From contig NZ_JAGSPM010000002.1 in NCBI RefSeq assembly GCF_018139645.1, forward strand, positions 186,001 through 250,000: a stretch of 64,000 nt of DNA. The letters run 5' to 3'. A program made the translations under genes and the position numbers. The DNA is from Affinundibacterium baiyunense. GTDB taxonomy: Bacteria > Pseudomonadota > Gammaproteobacteria > Burkholderiales > Burkholderiaceae_D. The notes beneath the pieces are model-generated. The model did not search any database. It was not told where the DNA came from and worked only from the letters and a program-made list of their open reading frames with translations. Positions 37,115 to 46,160 of the stretch are shown here, in pieces. Position 1 is the stretch's first letter. The number at the start of each line of letters is the position of its first letter.

Positions 37115-38179
37115 CTATAGTCGCTGTTCAGTGCGAGGATCAAACAAAGAAATCTTGCTTGTATCAACGCCATACGACACACTCTGACCAATAGCGAATG
37201 AGCGCTGTTGATTCACTATGCACGAAACCGTTTGTGCTCCCGCCTGCAGCCAAACGACCAAATGATTTCCCATCGGCTCTACCAAAGTAACCACGCCGTT
37301 AAACTGTCCATCATCACGGATTTGAATTTGCTCAGGACGCACACCAAGAACCACATCACCGCGACACTCGCCGTCGGCGGCAAAGACATAAGAAGATAAG
37401 TCTAGACTTAACGATTCGGAAACAAAGCACTGTTGCGCATCCAATTGCCCCTGAATAAAATTCATCGCTGGCGCACCTAGAAAACCCGCCACAAACAAAT
37501 TTACCGGGCGCTCGTACACACATTCTGGTGTACCGATCTGCTGAATTTTACCTGCTTGCATGACCACAATCCGCGTCGCCAAGGTCATTGCCTCGACTTG
37601 ATCATGGGTCACATAGATCATGGTTGACTGCAATTGCTGGTGCAGTAACTTTAATTCGCGACGTAAGTTGGTGCGTAGTTTCGCATCCAAATTCGACAAA
37701 GGCTCATCAAACAAAAACACTTCCGCTTCACGCACCAAAGCTCGTCCAATCGCTACCCGTTGTCTTTGTCCACCCGATAGTGCCGCGGGCTTACGTTTCA
37801 ATAGCGGCGTCAGATGCAACATCTCGGCGACTTTATTGATACGTCTTTCGATCTCTGCCTTAGGAGTGCCGTTAATTCGCAGACCAAAGGACATGTTTTT
37901 CTCAACAGTCATGGTCGGATATAACGCATAGGATTGAAACACCATTCCGATTTGGCGTTCGCTAGGATCAGCCCATGTCATGTCTTGACCGGCTATCTCA
38001 ATACTGCCCGCGCTGACATCGATCAAGCCTGCAATAGCGTGCAACAGAGTCGATTTGCCACATCCAGAGGGACCAAGCAAAACCAAAAACTCCCCAGCGT
38101 CCACTGCCAGATCGAGTTCTGAAATAATCTGATTACCGCTCAGATTGATGCCCAGATTTTGCAAACGAACATTCGCCAC
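37115..38179 (-). CDS. Sugar ABC transporter ATP-binding protein, MalK/UgpC type
   Basis: A 354-residue cytoplasmic ATPase that powers the CUT1-type importer. Walker A is GPSGCGKSTLLHAI, the Q-loop is MVFQSYALYPTMTV, the signature is LSGGQRQRVAIGRALV, Walker B is VFLFDEPLSNLDAKLR and the switch His is in YVTHDQVEAM. The last 110 residues are a TOBE/OB regulatory domain. It lies 70 bp after the second permease gene and ten bases before the halogenase gene. Confidence 0.95.
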   Translation of the reverse strand: MANVRLQNLGINLSGNQIISELDLAVDAGEFLVLLGPSGCGKSTLLHAIAGLIDVSAGSIEIAGQDMTWADPSERQIGMVFQSYALYPTMTVEKNMSFGLRINGTPKAEIERRINKVAEMLHLTPLLKRKPAALSGGQRQRVAIGRALVREAEVFLFDEPLSNLDAKLRTNLRRELKLLHQQLQSTMIYVTHDQVEAMTLATRIVVMQAGKIQQIGTPECVYERPVNLFVAGFLGAPAMNFIQGQLDAQQCFVSESLSLDLSSYVFAADGECRGDVVLGVRPEQIQIRDDGQFNGVVTLVEPMGNHLVVWLQAGAQTVSCIVNQQRSFAIGQSVSYGVDTSKISLFDPRTEQRL

Positions 38180-38249
38180 GTTGTATCCTTTATTTCCCTT
38201 TTTGTGCTGCTTAATAGATGTACTGTTAATCGTTTCTCAAGTGAATCAA

Positions 38250-39155
38250 TCATCCCTTGACTGCACCTGCAGCTATGCCGCGCACAAACCATCGTCCTGA
38301 CACAAAGTACAGCGTCAATGGCACTAATGAAGTCAAAATTGTCGCCGCCATGTTCACGTTGTATAGCCGTGTACCGGTCGTCGTGTTAATCACATTGTTG
38401 AGTTGCACCGTCATCGGCAAGTGATCGCGCCCGGCAAAGACCAAACCCAGAATGTAATCGTTCCACACGCCCGTCAATTGCATAATCGCCGCCACCACAA
38501 TGATCGGGGTTGACATCGGCAACACCAACTGCACGAAAATACGAGCAAAACCTCCACCATCGATACGTGCCGCCTGAAACAATTCATGTGGAATGGTGCT
38601 GTAATAATTGCGGAACAGAAGCGTCATTACCGGCATACTAAACACCGTGTGAACCAAGACGATACCGGGTAAGGAACTATATAAGTCAATGCTCGCTAAG
38701 ATTCTGACCAACGGAAAAATCATTACCTGTACAGGAATGAATGCCCCCACCATTAAAATACCGAACAAGACGTTTGCACCACGCGGTCTCCAAAATGACA
38801 ATGCATAGCCATTAAGGGCCCCTAACAAGATCGGAATAATCGTACTAGGGATAGCAATTGACAATGAATTCATAAAGCCACTACGAATGCCTTCACAGGC
38901 TATACCTGTGCAGGCACTGGTCCACGCAGCAATCCAGGGCTCGATGGTAAATTGAGTCGGTAAGGCAAAAATATTTCCCATCCGAATTTCATCCATGCTT
39001 TTCACGGAGGTGACGAGCATAATGTAAAGCGGCAACAAGAAGAACACAGCGGCGCTAAACAAAAAAGCGTAGATCCCTAAGCGGGCTGGCGTCCAGCTGC
39101 GTGTTGCGCGTTTTGCGTACTTAGGCTTATGTTGTACAGCCTTGGTGACAGTCAT
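38250..39155 (-). CDS. Sugar ABC transporter permease, MalG-like
   Basis: A 301-residue inner-membrane protein with six membrane segments and a long N-terminal cytoplasmic tail. The EAA loop is ELFQAARIDGGGFARIFVQLVLP, cited in part, and contacts the ATPase. The DPxxPMTVQL and WFVRGIAAGAVKG end are typical of MalG-type CUT1 permeases. Its start overlaps the end of the partner permease by four bases (ATGA), indicating translational coupling. Confidence 0.93.
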   Translation of the reverse strand: MTVTKAVQHKPKYAKRATRSWTPARLGIYAFLFSAAVFFLLPLYIMLVTSVKSMDEIRMGNIFALPTQFTIEPWIAAWTSACTGIACEGIRSGFMNSLSIAIPSTIIPILLGALNGYALSFWRPRGANVLFGILMVGAFIPVQVMIFPLVRILASIDLYSSLPGIVLVHTVFSMPVMTLLFRNYYSTIPHELFQAARIDGGGFARIFVQLVLPMSTPIIVVAAIMQLTGVWNDYILGLVFAGRDHLPMTVQLNNVINTTTGTRLYNVNMAATILTSLVPLTLYFVSGRWFVRGIAAGAVKG

Positions 39156-40030
39156 GCGAGCTTCCTCCGACTGCGGGCGTACACATAAGGAGCAAGAATC
39201 ACAATCACCGGCACTAGCAACATCACCGCGCCAGCAGAGGCAAGTGCAATATTTGCGCGACCAAACAAATGATCCATAATAAATTTGGCAGGAACCTCGC
39301 TGGCTGTTCCCGGACCACCTTGCGTCATCGCAACTACCGAATCAAATAGTTTTACCGCGGTTGTTGATAGCAACAGAAAAACCGTCGCCATCGCTGGCGC
39401 TAGCATAGGAATAATAATGGACACATAGACACGCCAGACAGGAATACCATCAAGGCGAGCGGCTTTCCAAATTTCTTCATCGATTCCGCGCAGTGCCGCC
39501 AACAGCAAAGCCATTACTAGACCCGCAGTCTGCCAAACGGTCGCAATCACAATCGTGTAAATGACTTTGTCTTGATCAATAATCCAATCAAAAGTAAAGT
39601 CGGGGAACCCCATTTGTTTTACCGCGTATTCGATCCCAATTCCTGGTGTCAGCATCCATTGCCAAATCAGACCCGTTGCCACAAATGACATCGCGTAGGG
39701 ATATAGAAAGACTGTACGCAATGCTCCCTCGGCCATCACTTTCTGGTCAATAAAAACAGCTAACAAAAAGCCCAGGATCATACTAATCAAAATGAATAAC
39801 ACGGTATAAACAGCAATGTTTTCAATTGATAGCAACCATCGATCGTTATCAAACAGTTTCACATACTGCGCAACGCCAACGAAAGTGTCGGTTGGCATAG
39901 TACGTGAGTTAGAGAACGACACCCTAATCGACCACAATGTCGCGCCCAAGTAGGCGACCAAGGTCACCAACGCCATCGGCACAATAGCGGCAACAGGAAC
40001 AACACGGCGGAACAAGTGCTTCAGATGCAT
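39152..40030 (-). CDS. Sugar ABC transporter permease, MalF/UgpA-like
   Basis: A 292-residue inner-membrane protein with six membrane segments. The EAA loop is EIWKAARLDGIPVWRVYVSI, and GGPGTASEVPAKFIMDHLF follows, as in CUT1 permeases. It forms a heterodimer with the next gene's product and lies six bases after the binding-protein gene. The operon order (binding protein, two permeases, ATPase) is standard. Confidence 0.93.
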   Translation of the reverse strand: MHLKHLFRRVVPVAAIVPMALVTLVAYLGATLWSIRVSFSNSRTMPTDTFVGVAQYVKLFDNDRWLLSIENIAVYTVLFILISMILGFLLAVFIDQKVMAEGALRTVFLYPYAMSFVATGLIWQWMLTPGIGIEYAVKQMGFPDFTFDWIIDQDKVIYTIVIATVWQTAGLVMALLLAALRGIDEEIWKAARLDGIPVWRVYVSIIIPMLAPAMATVFLLLSTTAVKLFDSVVAMTQGGPGTASEVPAKFIMDHLFGRANIALASAGAVMLLVPVIVILAPYVYARSRRKLA

Positions 40031-40036
40031 GAGAGA

Positions 40037-41323
40037 TCAATCCTTGAGCGCACTAGCGATGCTTTTTTGCACTTTTTCAACGGGAATACGGGTATTCCAG
40101 TATGCCGTCAAAATATCTTGTAACGCGCCGTTTTGATCTGGCGTCAAAAATATTTCGCTAATACCAACTTGACGTGACTTGTCTTTCATAATCGCCATGC
40201 CAGTTTGAGCACAAATATCCATGGTCGCTGTATCGACATCGTTACGAATTGGGATCGAACCTTTGAGCTTGTTAAATTCCAATTGCGTGGAGGGATTCAA
40301 TAAGACTTTGGCTAACAACTTTTGCGCTTGCACGGTGCTAGGATTATTGGTTCTTGGAAAAACAAACGCGTCACCTTGAATTAAGTACGGCGAGTTCTGG
40401 GTCAGCCCAGCGATACAACCAAAATCTTTACCAGCCACTTGCTTTGCCGCAGCAAATTCGCCCTTGACCCAATCACCCATAATCTGCACTCCCGCCTTAC
40501 CACTAATCAGCATTGCGGTAGCATCATTCCAATTGCGACCTGGCGAACCTGCATCTATGTAGCTCTGCATACGTTTGAATGCGAGTAGAACTTTTTTAAA
40601 CGCTTCTGAATTGATTGCCTTTTGATCTCGATCACGAATCACACTTAGATAAAGGTCCTTGCCACCAATATTAGCTAACATCGCTTGAAAGACGATCGTT
40701 TCCTGCCACGCTTGCCCGCCGTGTGCGAGAGGAATGATACCAACGGCTTTGAGTTTATCCATAGCCGCAAACATCTCATCCATGCTGGCAGGTTCTTTGG
40801 CTATTCCAGCCTTCTTAAACGCTGCCTTGGAATACCAAAACCAAGTTTGCATATGAATGTTCACGGGTACGGCATAGTAATGTCCATTTATGCGAATAAC
40901 GTTAAGGACAGGTTCCGGCAGAATTTTTTCCCAAGCTTCACTCTTCGCAACATCATCGACGTTGTTGAGCATACCCTGCTCAACCAAGTCGAGAAATTGC
41001 TTCGTTGTATTAAATTGTGCTGCCGTCGGCGGATTGCTTCCGACGATACGATTAATAGCCACTGCGCGAGCCTGATCGGCGCCAGCGATTGCGGTGTCTA
41101 CCCAAATGCCGCCAGCTTTGCGATAGTTTTCTGCGATTAGTTTGGCCGCTGCAGATTCACTATTCGAAGTCCACCAATGAATGATTTCTGCTTTTTCTAC
41201 GGGGATTGGCTTGGCCGCTCGCACCATGCTGTTTTGAGCAACAACATGCCCTGCCACCAAGGCGGATGCTGATGCGATTGAAGCGATACTCAATGACAGC
41301 AGCGTCTTTTTAAAATTCAACAT
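40037..41323 (-). CDS. Periplasmic sugar-binding protein of CUT1 ABC transporter
   Basis: A 428-residue exported protein with a signal peptide (cleavage after GHVVAQ). Family 1 features are EIIHWWTSNSESAAAKLI near the start, the HYYAVPVNIHMQTWFWYSKA segment, ASMDEMFAAMDKLKAVGIIP and QGDAFVFPRTNNP. It captures a sugar, probably a beta-glucan oligosaccharide given its neighbours, and delivers it to the permeases. It is the first gene of the operon behind a promoter with a LacI-type operator. Confidence 0.93.
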   Translation of the reverse strand: MLNFKKTLLSLSIASIASASALVAGHVVAQNSMVRAAKPIPVEKAEIIHWWTSNSESAAAKLIAENYRKAGGIWVDTAIAGADQARAVAINRIVGSNPPTAAQFNTTKQFLDLVEQGMLNNVDDVAKSEAWEKILPEPVLNVIRINGHYYAVPVNIHMQTWFWYSKAAFKKAGIAKEPASMDEMFAAMDKLKAVGIIPLAHGGQAWQETIVFQAMLANIGGKDLYLSVIRDRDQKAINSEAFKKVLLAFKRMQSYIDAGSPGRNWNDATAMLISGKAGVQIMGDWVKGEFAAAKQVAGKDFGCIAGLTQNSPYLIQGDAFVFPRTNNPSTVQAQKLLAKVLLNPSTQLEFNKLKGSIPIRNDVDTATMDICAQTGMAIMKDKSRQVGISEIFLTPDQNGALQDILTAYWNTRIPVEKVQKSIASALKD

Positions 41324-41494
41324 CCAGTCTCCTTACGATGCAGATACTTTGTCTGCATGATGTTTCTCTTTTTTTGAATCTATCGCAAATAATCGAAGAT
41401 ATCTTTCCTCGTATTGCTTGCGTCGTTCTTTGTCTTTTATTTTTCAGATATTTTTCAGTTTTTACGTTTCCGCACACTTTTTACAAGCCCACTT

Positions 41495-41547
41495 TGGAAA
41501 CGTTACCACGCTAAAAGACTATAGCATTCTTCAAATTTTACTGTCAA
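41495..41547 (-). promoter_or_regulatory. Promoter and LacI-type operator of the ABC-halogenase operon
   Basis: On the minus strand TTGACA (complement of 41542-41547) and TATAGT (complement of 41518-41523) are 18 bp apart. The operator TGGAAACGTTACCA (41495-41508) lies just downstream of the -10 box, in a blocking position. Its sequence equals the one in front of GH3. Confidence 0.8.
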
Positions 41548-41637
41548 ACAATTCGATTTAAGTCTTCATGTCTATATTTTCAGCAGATTGCGCTCTCATC
41601 GTTTGACGTGTTTTACCTAAGAATATTGGCTTTTCAG

Positions 41638-41692
41638 TTGACACTTGAAAATGAATAATGCCATACTTTACACCAAATTGGAAACGATTCCA
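41638..41692 (+). promoter_or_regulatory. Promoter and LacI-type operator of GH16
   Basis: TTGACA (41638-41643) and CATACT (41662-41667) are 18 bp apart. The operator TGGAAACGATTCCA (41679-41692) follows, near the expected transcription start. This mirrors the arrangement of the divergent ABC promoter. Confidence 0.75.
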
Positions 41693-41785
41693 CATTGTCG
41701 AAAGAAGAATACAACAGTGCGGAATTTGCTTCTTATTACTGATCAATCAACACTTACTGAGCACAACGCCATCGGAGATTCTGAC

Positions 41786-42727
41786 ATGAGGACAAACATT
41801 GAACTCACTTGGAACAACAGCAAAGTACGCTTGTCTGCGTGTTTGCTCAGTCTAAGTACCGCCTTAGTTGCACTCAACGCATGCGGTGGTGGCGCTTCCG
41901 CAAGCACCTCATCAAATAATGCCGCTGGTTCAGCCACGCCAGCGACGACGCCGAGTCAAAGCACGCCTGCCTTACCTGCCGCCGGTATTCCAACAAACTG
42001 GAAATTAGTTTGGGCGGACGAATTCGATCTAGCGGGCTTACCAAATTCCTCAAAATGGATGTTTGATACTGAACGGAATAAAGCAGGTTGGTATAACAAT
42101 GAGCGTCAATACTATTCCAAAGACCGATTAGAGAACGCACAAGTCGACAATGGCTTACTAACGATTACTGCCCGCAAAGAACAATTGAATAATGCAAGCG
42201 ATTATGGCGGGCAGGCCTACACCTCTGCGCGCCTGCTTACACGCGGCAAGGCTAGCTGGACTTACGGCTATTTCGAAATCCGCGCCAAACTCCCTTGCGG
42301 TCTAGGTACTTGGCCAGCAATCTGGACACTCGGCACCAAAGGCGTCTGGCCCGATGATGGTGAAATCGATATTATGGAACACGTTGGCAAGAACAAAGGA
42401 AAAATTCTTGGGAGTGCTTATACCGCTTTCTACAACTGGCCCAGTGGAACAGGCAACACCAAAGAAACTGTGGTCAACGACGCATGTGATGCCTTTCATA
42501 CCTATCAACTATTTTGGGATCAAGATCAAATTGCGATTGGAGTCGACAATAAATACTACTTCCAGTTTCTCAATCCCAAGAACGGTGACTACAAGAAATG
42601 GCCTTTCGATCAGCCGCAGTATTTAATACTAAATCTGGCAATCGGTGGTGATCTAGGTGGAGCAGTAGATGACAGCATCTTCCCTAGTAAGTTTGAAATT
42701 GATTATGTGCGGGTGTATCAAAAATAG
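41786..42727 (+). CDS. Lipoprotein GH16 endo-beta-glucanase (laminarinase type)
   Basis: A 313-residue protein. The lipobox LNAC near residue 33 is followed by a Gly/Ser/Thr/Pro linker and a GH16 jelly roll. The active-site motif is GEIDIMEHVG with both catalytic Glu residues. WKLVWADEFDLAGLPNSSKW and the end FEIDYVRVYQK are typical of beta-1,3-glucanases. The start at 41786 has GGAG eight bases ahead; starts further upstream would place the operator inside the gene. It likely cuts laminarin or similar glucan at the cell surface, making oligomers for the ABC importer. Confidence 0.93.
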   Translation: MRTNIELTWNNSKVRLSACLLSLSTALVALNACGGGASASTSSNNAAGSATPATTPSQSTPALPAAGIPTNWKLVWADEFDLAGLPNSSKWMFDTERNKAGWYNNERQYYSKDRLENAQVDNGLLTITARKEQLNNASDYGGQAYTSARLLTRGKASWTYGYFEIRAKLPCGLGTWPAIWTLGTKGVWPDDGEIDIMEHVGKNKGKILGSAYTAFYNWPSGTGNTKETVVNDACDAFHTYQLFWDQDQIAIGVDNKYYFQFLNPKNGDYKKWPFDQPQYLILNLAIGGDLGGAVDDSIFPSKFEIDYVRVYQK

Positions 42728-42730
42728 GCG

Positions 42731-43495
42731 ATGAATATGAACTCCGTTTCAATCAAGTCTAGCGAATACGTTATCGATCATCCCGCTCACCTATTTAATC
42801 CAGCGGCGAAGATACAGCGAATTCCGCTGTTTGATGGTCACCATTGTGTCGTAATTGATGATTTCTTAAACAATCCAAAAGCCTTGTTAGAACATGCTTG
42901 CCAGCAGCGGAACGCTTTTCGCTATGACCAAGACAACTTTTTCCCAGGTTTGGAAGTTAATTTAGGCCGACAATTTGCCATCGCATTAGGACAATACTTC
43001 ATGCTGCATTTGCGTCCGCACTTTCAAGCGAGGCGTGAGCTTGGTGTCGCCTGTCGAATGTCGATGACGACTTTGCAGCCCGCACAATTGCTTCCCTTGC
43101 AGAGGCTTTGTCATCGTGATGCTGAGAGTTTTCCGCCTGGTGTTGGCATCGCTGCCGCGGTTGTTTACTTGTTTGATCGTCCCGCATTAGGCGGTACCAG
43201 TTTTTATCGCCCACGACGTCATGATGATGAGATTCGACAATTACTTCATCACTTGCAGCACGCAAGTAACGACGTTTGCGACCAAGTACTGGAGACAAAA
43301 CCCGCCTATCTACATGCCAGCAACGCTTATTTCGAACTCATGCACACGATTGAAGCAAAATGGAATCGCGCGATATTCTATGAAGGAACCATCTTTCACG
43401 CGGCGCAAATCACACAAGCTGAATTATTGAACGATGATCCACGTAGTGCGCGCTTAGCACTAAACGGTTTTATCAAAATAAAGAAAAATGCTTGA
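42731..43495 (+). CDS. DUF6445-type protein, 2OG-Fe(II) oxygenase-like
   Basis: A 254-residue protein beginning three bases after GH16. The start CVVIDDFLNNPKALLEHA and the central HRDAESFPPGVGIAAAVVYL, then GGTSFYRPRRH, match what I recall of DUF6445 proteins from polysaccharide loci with tryptophan-halogenase-like genes. HxD (CHRDAE) and a later FHAAQI...SARLALNGF pattern place the iron ligands and the Arg that binds 2-oxoglutarate. Function is unknown; it is likely a hydroxylase. Co-transcription with GH16 and co-regulation with the halogenase gene are inferred. Confidence 0.75.
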   Translation: MNMNSVSIKSSEYVIDHPAHLFNPAAKIQRIPLFDGHHCVVIDDFLNNPKALLEHACQQRNAFRYDQDNFFPGLEVNLGRQFAIALGQYFMLHLRPHFQARRELGVACRMSMTTLQPAQLLPLQRLCHRDAESFPPGVGIAAAVVYLFDRPALGGTSFYRPRRHDDEIRQLLHHLQHASNDVCDQVLETKPAYLHASNAYFELMHTIEAKWNRAIFYEGTIFHAAQITQAELLNDDPRSARLALNGFIKIKKNA

Positions 43496-43504
43496 TGTAA
43501 AAGT

Positions 43505-44224
43505 TTAGCACTTACTTGTTTTGCGCTTTTTTCCTAGGTTGCCACGTTCGACGACTTTGCCGATGTAATCTGGCGCAAAAGGAACCTTACAGGATGTACC
43601 ACCCATATCGACGCTGATTTGTCCCATCTCTTGCCCTGCCACAATCGCTGCTTCTGTCAAATCGGGGACGTAGGAACCCAATGCAATGACAAACCCATTC
43701 ATGCAATAACGCACACGATTCGGTGCTTGATGAATCTGTGTTTGTACGCGCCTAAGTAATTTGCTAAATACCTTCAAATCCACTTTTGCATGATCGATCA
43801 CCGAAAGATAACTACTCAAAGTAGACCAACCAGCCGCTGCGATTTCTGCGTTACTTGAATCAATCCACGCCAGCGCCAAAGGCATGGCGAACGAACTCTC
43901 AGCCGTCACCCAGGCCACACTGTATTCACGTATGCCATGCGAGTTCGCCACTTCTACCCAATGCTGTAATTGCACTTCTGTCATTTTGCTGCCGTCGGCC
44001 AGCAAACCCGCCATGTACTGCGCATCATAAATACCCGTGTCAAACAAGGCGTAAGCAAATGCTAGATCGCCTTTGTATGGCTTCATCAGCTTCTTCATTT
44101 CTTCGATCTTGACACCAAAAATGGGCTCTTGCGCGCCGTGTTTTAGCATCGTGTTGCGATAAGAATCGAGCCCCAAGGATTTGAGCTGTGCGACCACCTG
44201 TTCAACTGCATCACTTGTGTTCAT
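43505..44224 (-). CDS. DNA alkylation repair protein (AlkD-like)
   Basis: A 239-residue all-helical protein of HEAT-like repeats, as in AlkC/AlkD glycosylases. Family-like segments are FGVKIEEMKKLMKPYKGD, WVTAESSFAMPLALAWIDSS and RYCMNGFVIALGSYVPDL. The C-terminal tail is rich in Lys and ends GNLGKKRKTSKC. The ATG at 44254 is possible, but AAAGGTAG just before 44224 supports the shorter form. It converges on the GH16-DUF6445 pair. It is not related to the glucan locus. Confidence 0.8.
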   Translation of the reverse strand: MNTSDAVEQVVAQLKSLGLDSYRNTMLKHGAQEPIFGVKIEEMKKLMKPYKGDLAFAYALFDTGIYDAQYMAGLLADGSKMTEVQLQHWVEVANSHGIREYSVAWVTAESSFAMPLALAWIDSSNAEIAAAGWSTLSSYLSVIDHAKVDLKVFSKLLRRVQTQIHQAPNRVRYCMNGFVIALGSYVPDLTEAAIVAGQEMGQISVDMGGTSCKVPFAPDYIGKVVERGNLGKKRKTSKC

Positions 44225-44385
44225 TTTTCTACCTTTCGAAGCCGTTTGATTCAAGATTTGCGCCTAGCTTATCAGAAGCCGGTCTGGCAACAAGCTAGTA
44301 CACCTCAATTTCAACAAGGGCTATACTCTACTCGCGTTGTTTTCGACCAACGCGCCAATTCAACAAAAGATTCAAGAGGATATCT

Positions 44386-45510
44386 GTGAGTGTGAATGCC
44401 AAAGCCAATCAACGACCAATCGTTAACCTCGCGCTACAAGGTGGCGGTTCACACGGTGCATTTACTTGGGGCGTATTAGATAGCTTATTAGACGACGGAC
44501 AGATTCAATTTGAAGGCATCAGCGGCACCAGCGCTGGTGCGATGAATGCGGTCGCGATGGCGCATGGCTTTGCGCTTGCTGATAAGAAATCCGATCTAGC
44601 AAAGCGCGAAGCAGCACGGCAGTCACTCAAAGATTTTTGGGATGGCGTGATTCAGATGGGCGCTATATCAAATAGTCTGGTGCAAGCGCAACGCGTACCG
44701 TTCGATATGATATTCGGCGGCATGGCAGCGCTGGTCGGCGCACCCTCGCCTGCACAACTCATCTCTGAATCGATTGGCAGTATGTGGAGCAACGCGGTCT
44801 CGCCGTATCAAAGCAATCCCTTAGACATCAATCCCTTAAAGGCATTTCTACAAAACCACATCGATTTTGAGCGTGTAGCAAACTGCAAATTGATGAAAGT
44901 GTTTGTGGTAGCCACCAAGGTCAGCAATGGCAAAGCCGAGATTTTTAGCGGCAAACGTTTGACTGCCGACGCACTGATGGCGTCGGCCTGTCTGCCCACG
45001 GTATTTCAAGCGGTCGAGATTGAAGGTGAACATTATTGGGATGGCGGCTACTCCGGCAATCCTGCCATCCATCCTCTCATTTACGAATGCAAAAGCCGCG
45101 ACGTGGTGCTGGTACAAATCAATCCTATCCAACGAGATAGTTTGCCAAAAACGTCGAGCGATATTTTGGACAGACTCAACGAAATGACCTTCAACGCCGC
45201 CCTCATCGCAGAAATGCGCGCGATTGATTTCGTTAAACGCCTTCTTGCCGATGGCAAGCTAGACCCGACGCGCTACAAAGACGTCCTCATGCATCGCATT
45301 GACGGCGGCGAAGAACTCGAAGCCTATTCCGCTGCCAGTAAATCTCAAACGGATACGCATTTAATTTACCAATTACGTGATCTTGGAAAAACCTGCGCGC
45401 AGCAATGGTTGCAATCCCAAAGACAGCATCTAGGCGTGTCGTGCAGTGTGAATATTGCGCGTGATTATTTGGATGATTTGCGGATGCCGGTTGGTGGGGA
45501 GAGTCGTTAA
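44386..45510 (+). CDS. Patatin-like phospholipase
   Basis: A 374-residue protein starting at GTG with AAGAGGA five bases ahead. The oxyanion motif GGGSHGAFTWG, nucleophile elbow GTSAGAM and the catalytic Asp in DGGYSGNP complete the Ser-Asp dyad of bacterial patatins. No signal peptide is present. It may act on membrane or storage lipids. The last codons overlap the first attC-like element of the accessory region, and a decayed copy of its last 120 bp recurs at 49204-49326. Confidence 0.92.
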   Translation: MSVNAKANQRPIVNLALQGGGSHGAFTWGVLDSLLDDGQIQFEGISGTSAGAMNAVAMAHGFALADKKSDLAKREAARQSLKDFWDGVIQMGAISNSLVQAQRVPFDMIFGGMAALVGAPSPAQLISESIGSMWSNAVSPYQSNPLDINPLKAFLQNHIDFERVANCKLMKVFVVATKVSNGKAEIFSGKRLTADALMASACLPTVFQAVEIEGEHYWDGGYSGNPAIHPLIYECKSRDVVLVQINPIQRDSLPKTSSDILDRLNEMTFNAALIAEMRAIDFVKRLLADGKLDPTRYKDVLMHRIDGGEELEAYSAASKSQTDTHLIYQLRDLGKTCAQQWLQSQRQHLGVSCSVNIARDYLDDLRMPVGGESR

Positions 45511-45594
45511 CGCAACGGTGAGCGGATGGCGGCCCACAAATTTATAAAACACTGAGCCACATCTCGGCCAGTCCGATCGATTGTCATGTTAGCC
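45506..45594 (-). other. attC-like recombination site (end of array A)
   Basis: An 89-bp imperfect palindrome bounded by GTTAACG (45507-45513) at the patatin stop and GTTAGCC (45588-45594). The interior (AGCGGATGGCGGCCCA ... CGGCCAGTCCGATCGATTG) is closely similar to the element at 52922-53016. Confidence 0.7.
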
Positions 45595-46041
45595 GCCATT
45601 CTTTACGCCCTCACACTTAAAAGTAGATTGATTCCAACGGCCGCCATTGTCAAAGCAGCGGTCTTGCTCAATGAATCGGCGGGCGGGTTGATAGAGAGGT
45701 AGCGCGATGAGTCCGCAGCAAAGCAAAACTCGAAGGCGTACTGCCCAAGTGCCGGTGCGGTTGTTTGCAAAGTGAGCGTGTACGCGCTCGACTACCTCAA
45801 CCGCCAACTCATCTATCGGGCCGACCCAGTAGCGACTGTTATCTCCAAACGGCTCTTCAATGGCGAATCGAGTACTAGCGATCTCGAATTCACAGAACCG
45901 ATCTTCGCGAAGGTTGGTGCTAACGATGCGGGCGCCTGGAACCGACGCGGAAACACGGCGAGCAAGCCTTCGCAATAGTACAGAACTTATCTCAAAGCCA
46001 ATAAGCCTTCCTTGGGTGTCATATAAAGGATACGTGCGCAT
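45589..46041 (-). CDS. Cassette protein with a C-terminal membrane segment
   Basis: A 150-residue protein of unknown family. It has a soluble N-terminal domain (TQGRLIGFEISSVLLRRLAR, then RFCEFEIASTRFAIEEPFG), one membrane segment (VLLCCGLIALPLY) and a short tail with two Cys (CFDNGGRWNQSTFKCEG). The base composition is more GC-rich than the surrounding genes. Its stop codon lies in a GTTAGCC core, as expected for an integron gene cassette. It is the second gene of the short array A. Function unknown. Confidence 0.7.
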   Translation of the reverse strand: MRTYPLYDTQGRLIGFEISSVLLRRLARRVSASVPGARIVSTNLREDRFCEFEIASTRFAIEEPFGDNSRYWVGPIDELAVEVVERVHAHFANNRTGTWAVRLRVLLCCGLIALPLYQPARRFIEQDRCFDNGGRWNQSTFKCEGVKNGG

Positions 46042-46052
46042 CGTCCGTGGCA

Positions 46053-46160
46053 GCTAACGTAAAGGTGACCGGCACGTTGCGGCAAGGTGTCACGAGGTGC
46101 AGGATGTTCAACGGCGCGGCGCCGTGCCGCAGCGTGTCCGAGTCGACTGACAAGTTAGCC
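46053..46160 (-). other. attC-like recombination site between cassettes A1 and A2
   Basis: A 108-bp element from GCTAACG (46053-46059) to GTTAGCC (46154-46160). The middle is strongly palindromic (GGCACGTTGCGGC ... GCCGTGCCGCAGCG). GTCCGAGTCGACTGACAA precedes the right core, resembling the other elements. Confidence 0.75.

Larger units (their letters stand above)
41324..41785. other. 462-bp divergent control region
   Basis: Spacer between the ABC operon (minus) and the GH16 gene (plus). It holds both promoters and both operators described separately and no gene of its own. An in-frame upstream ATG for GH16 at 41645 lies before its operator and is not used. Confidence 0.75.

Noticed and set aside
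40685-41140. 151-aa plus-strand open frame opposite the sugar-binding protein gene
   Set aside because: Antisense shadow of a well supported gene, without a ribosome site or family features.
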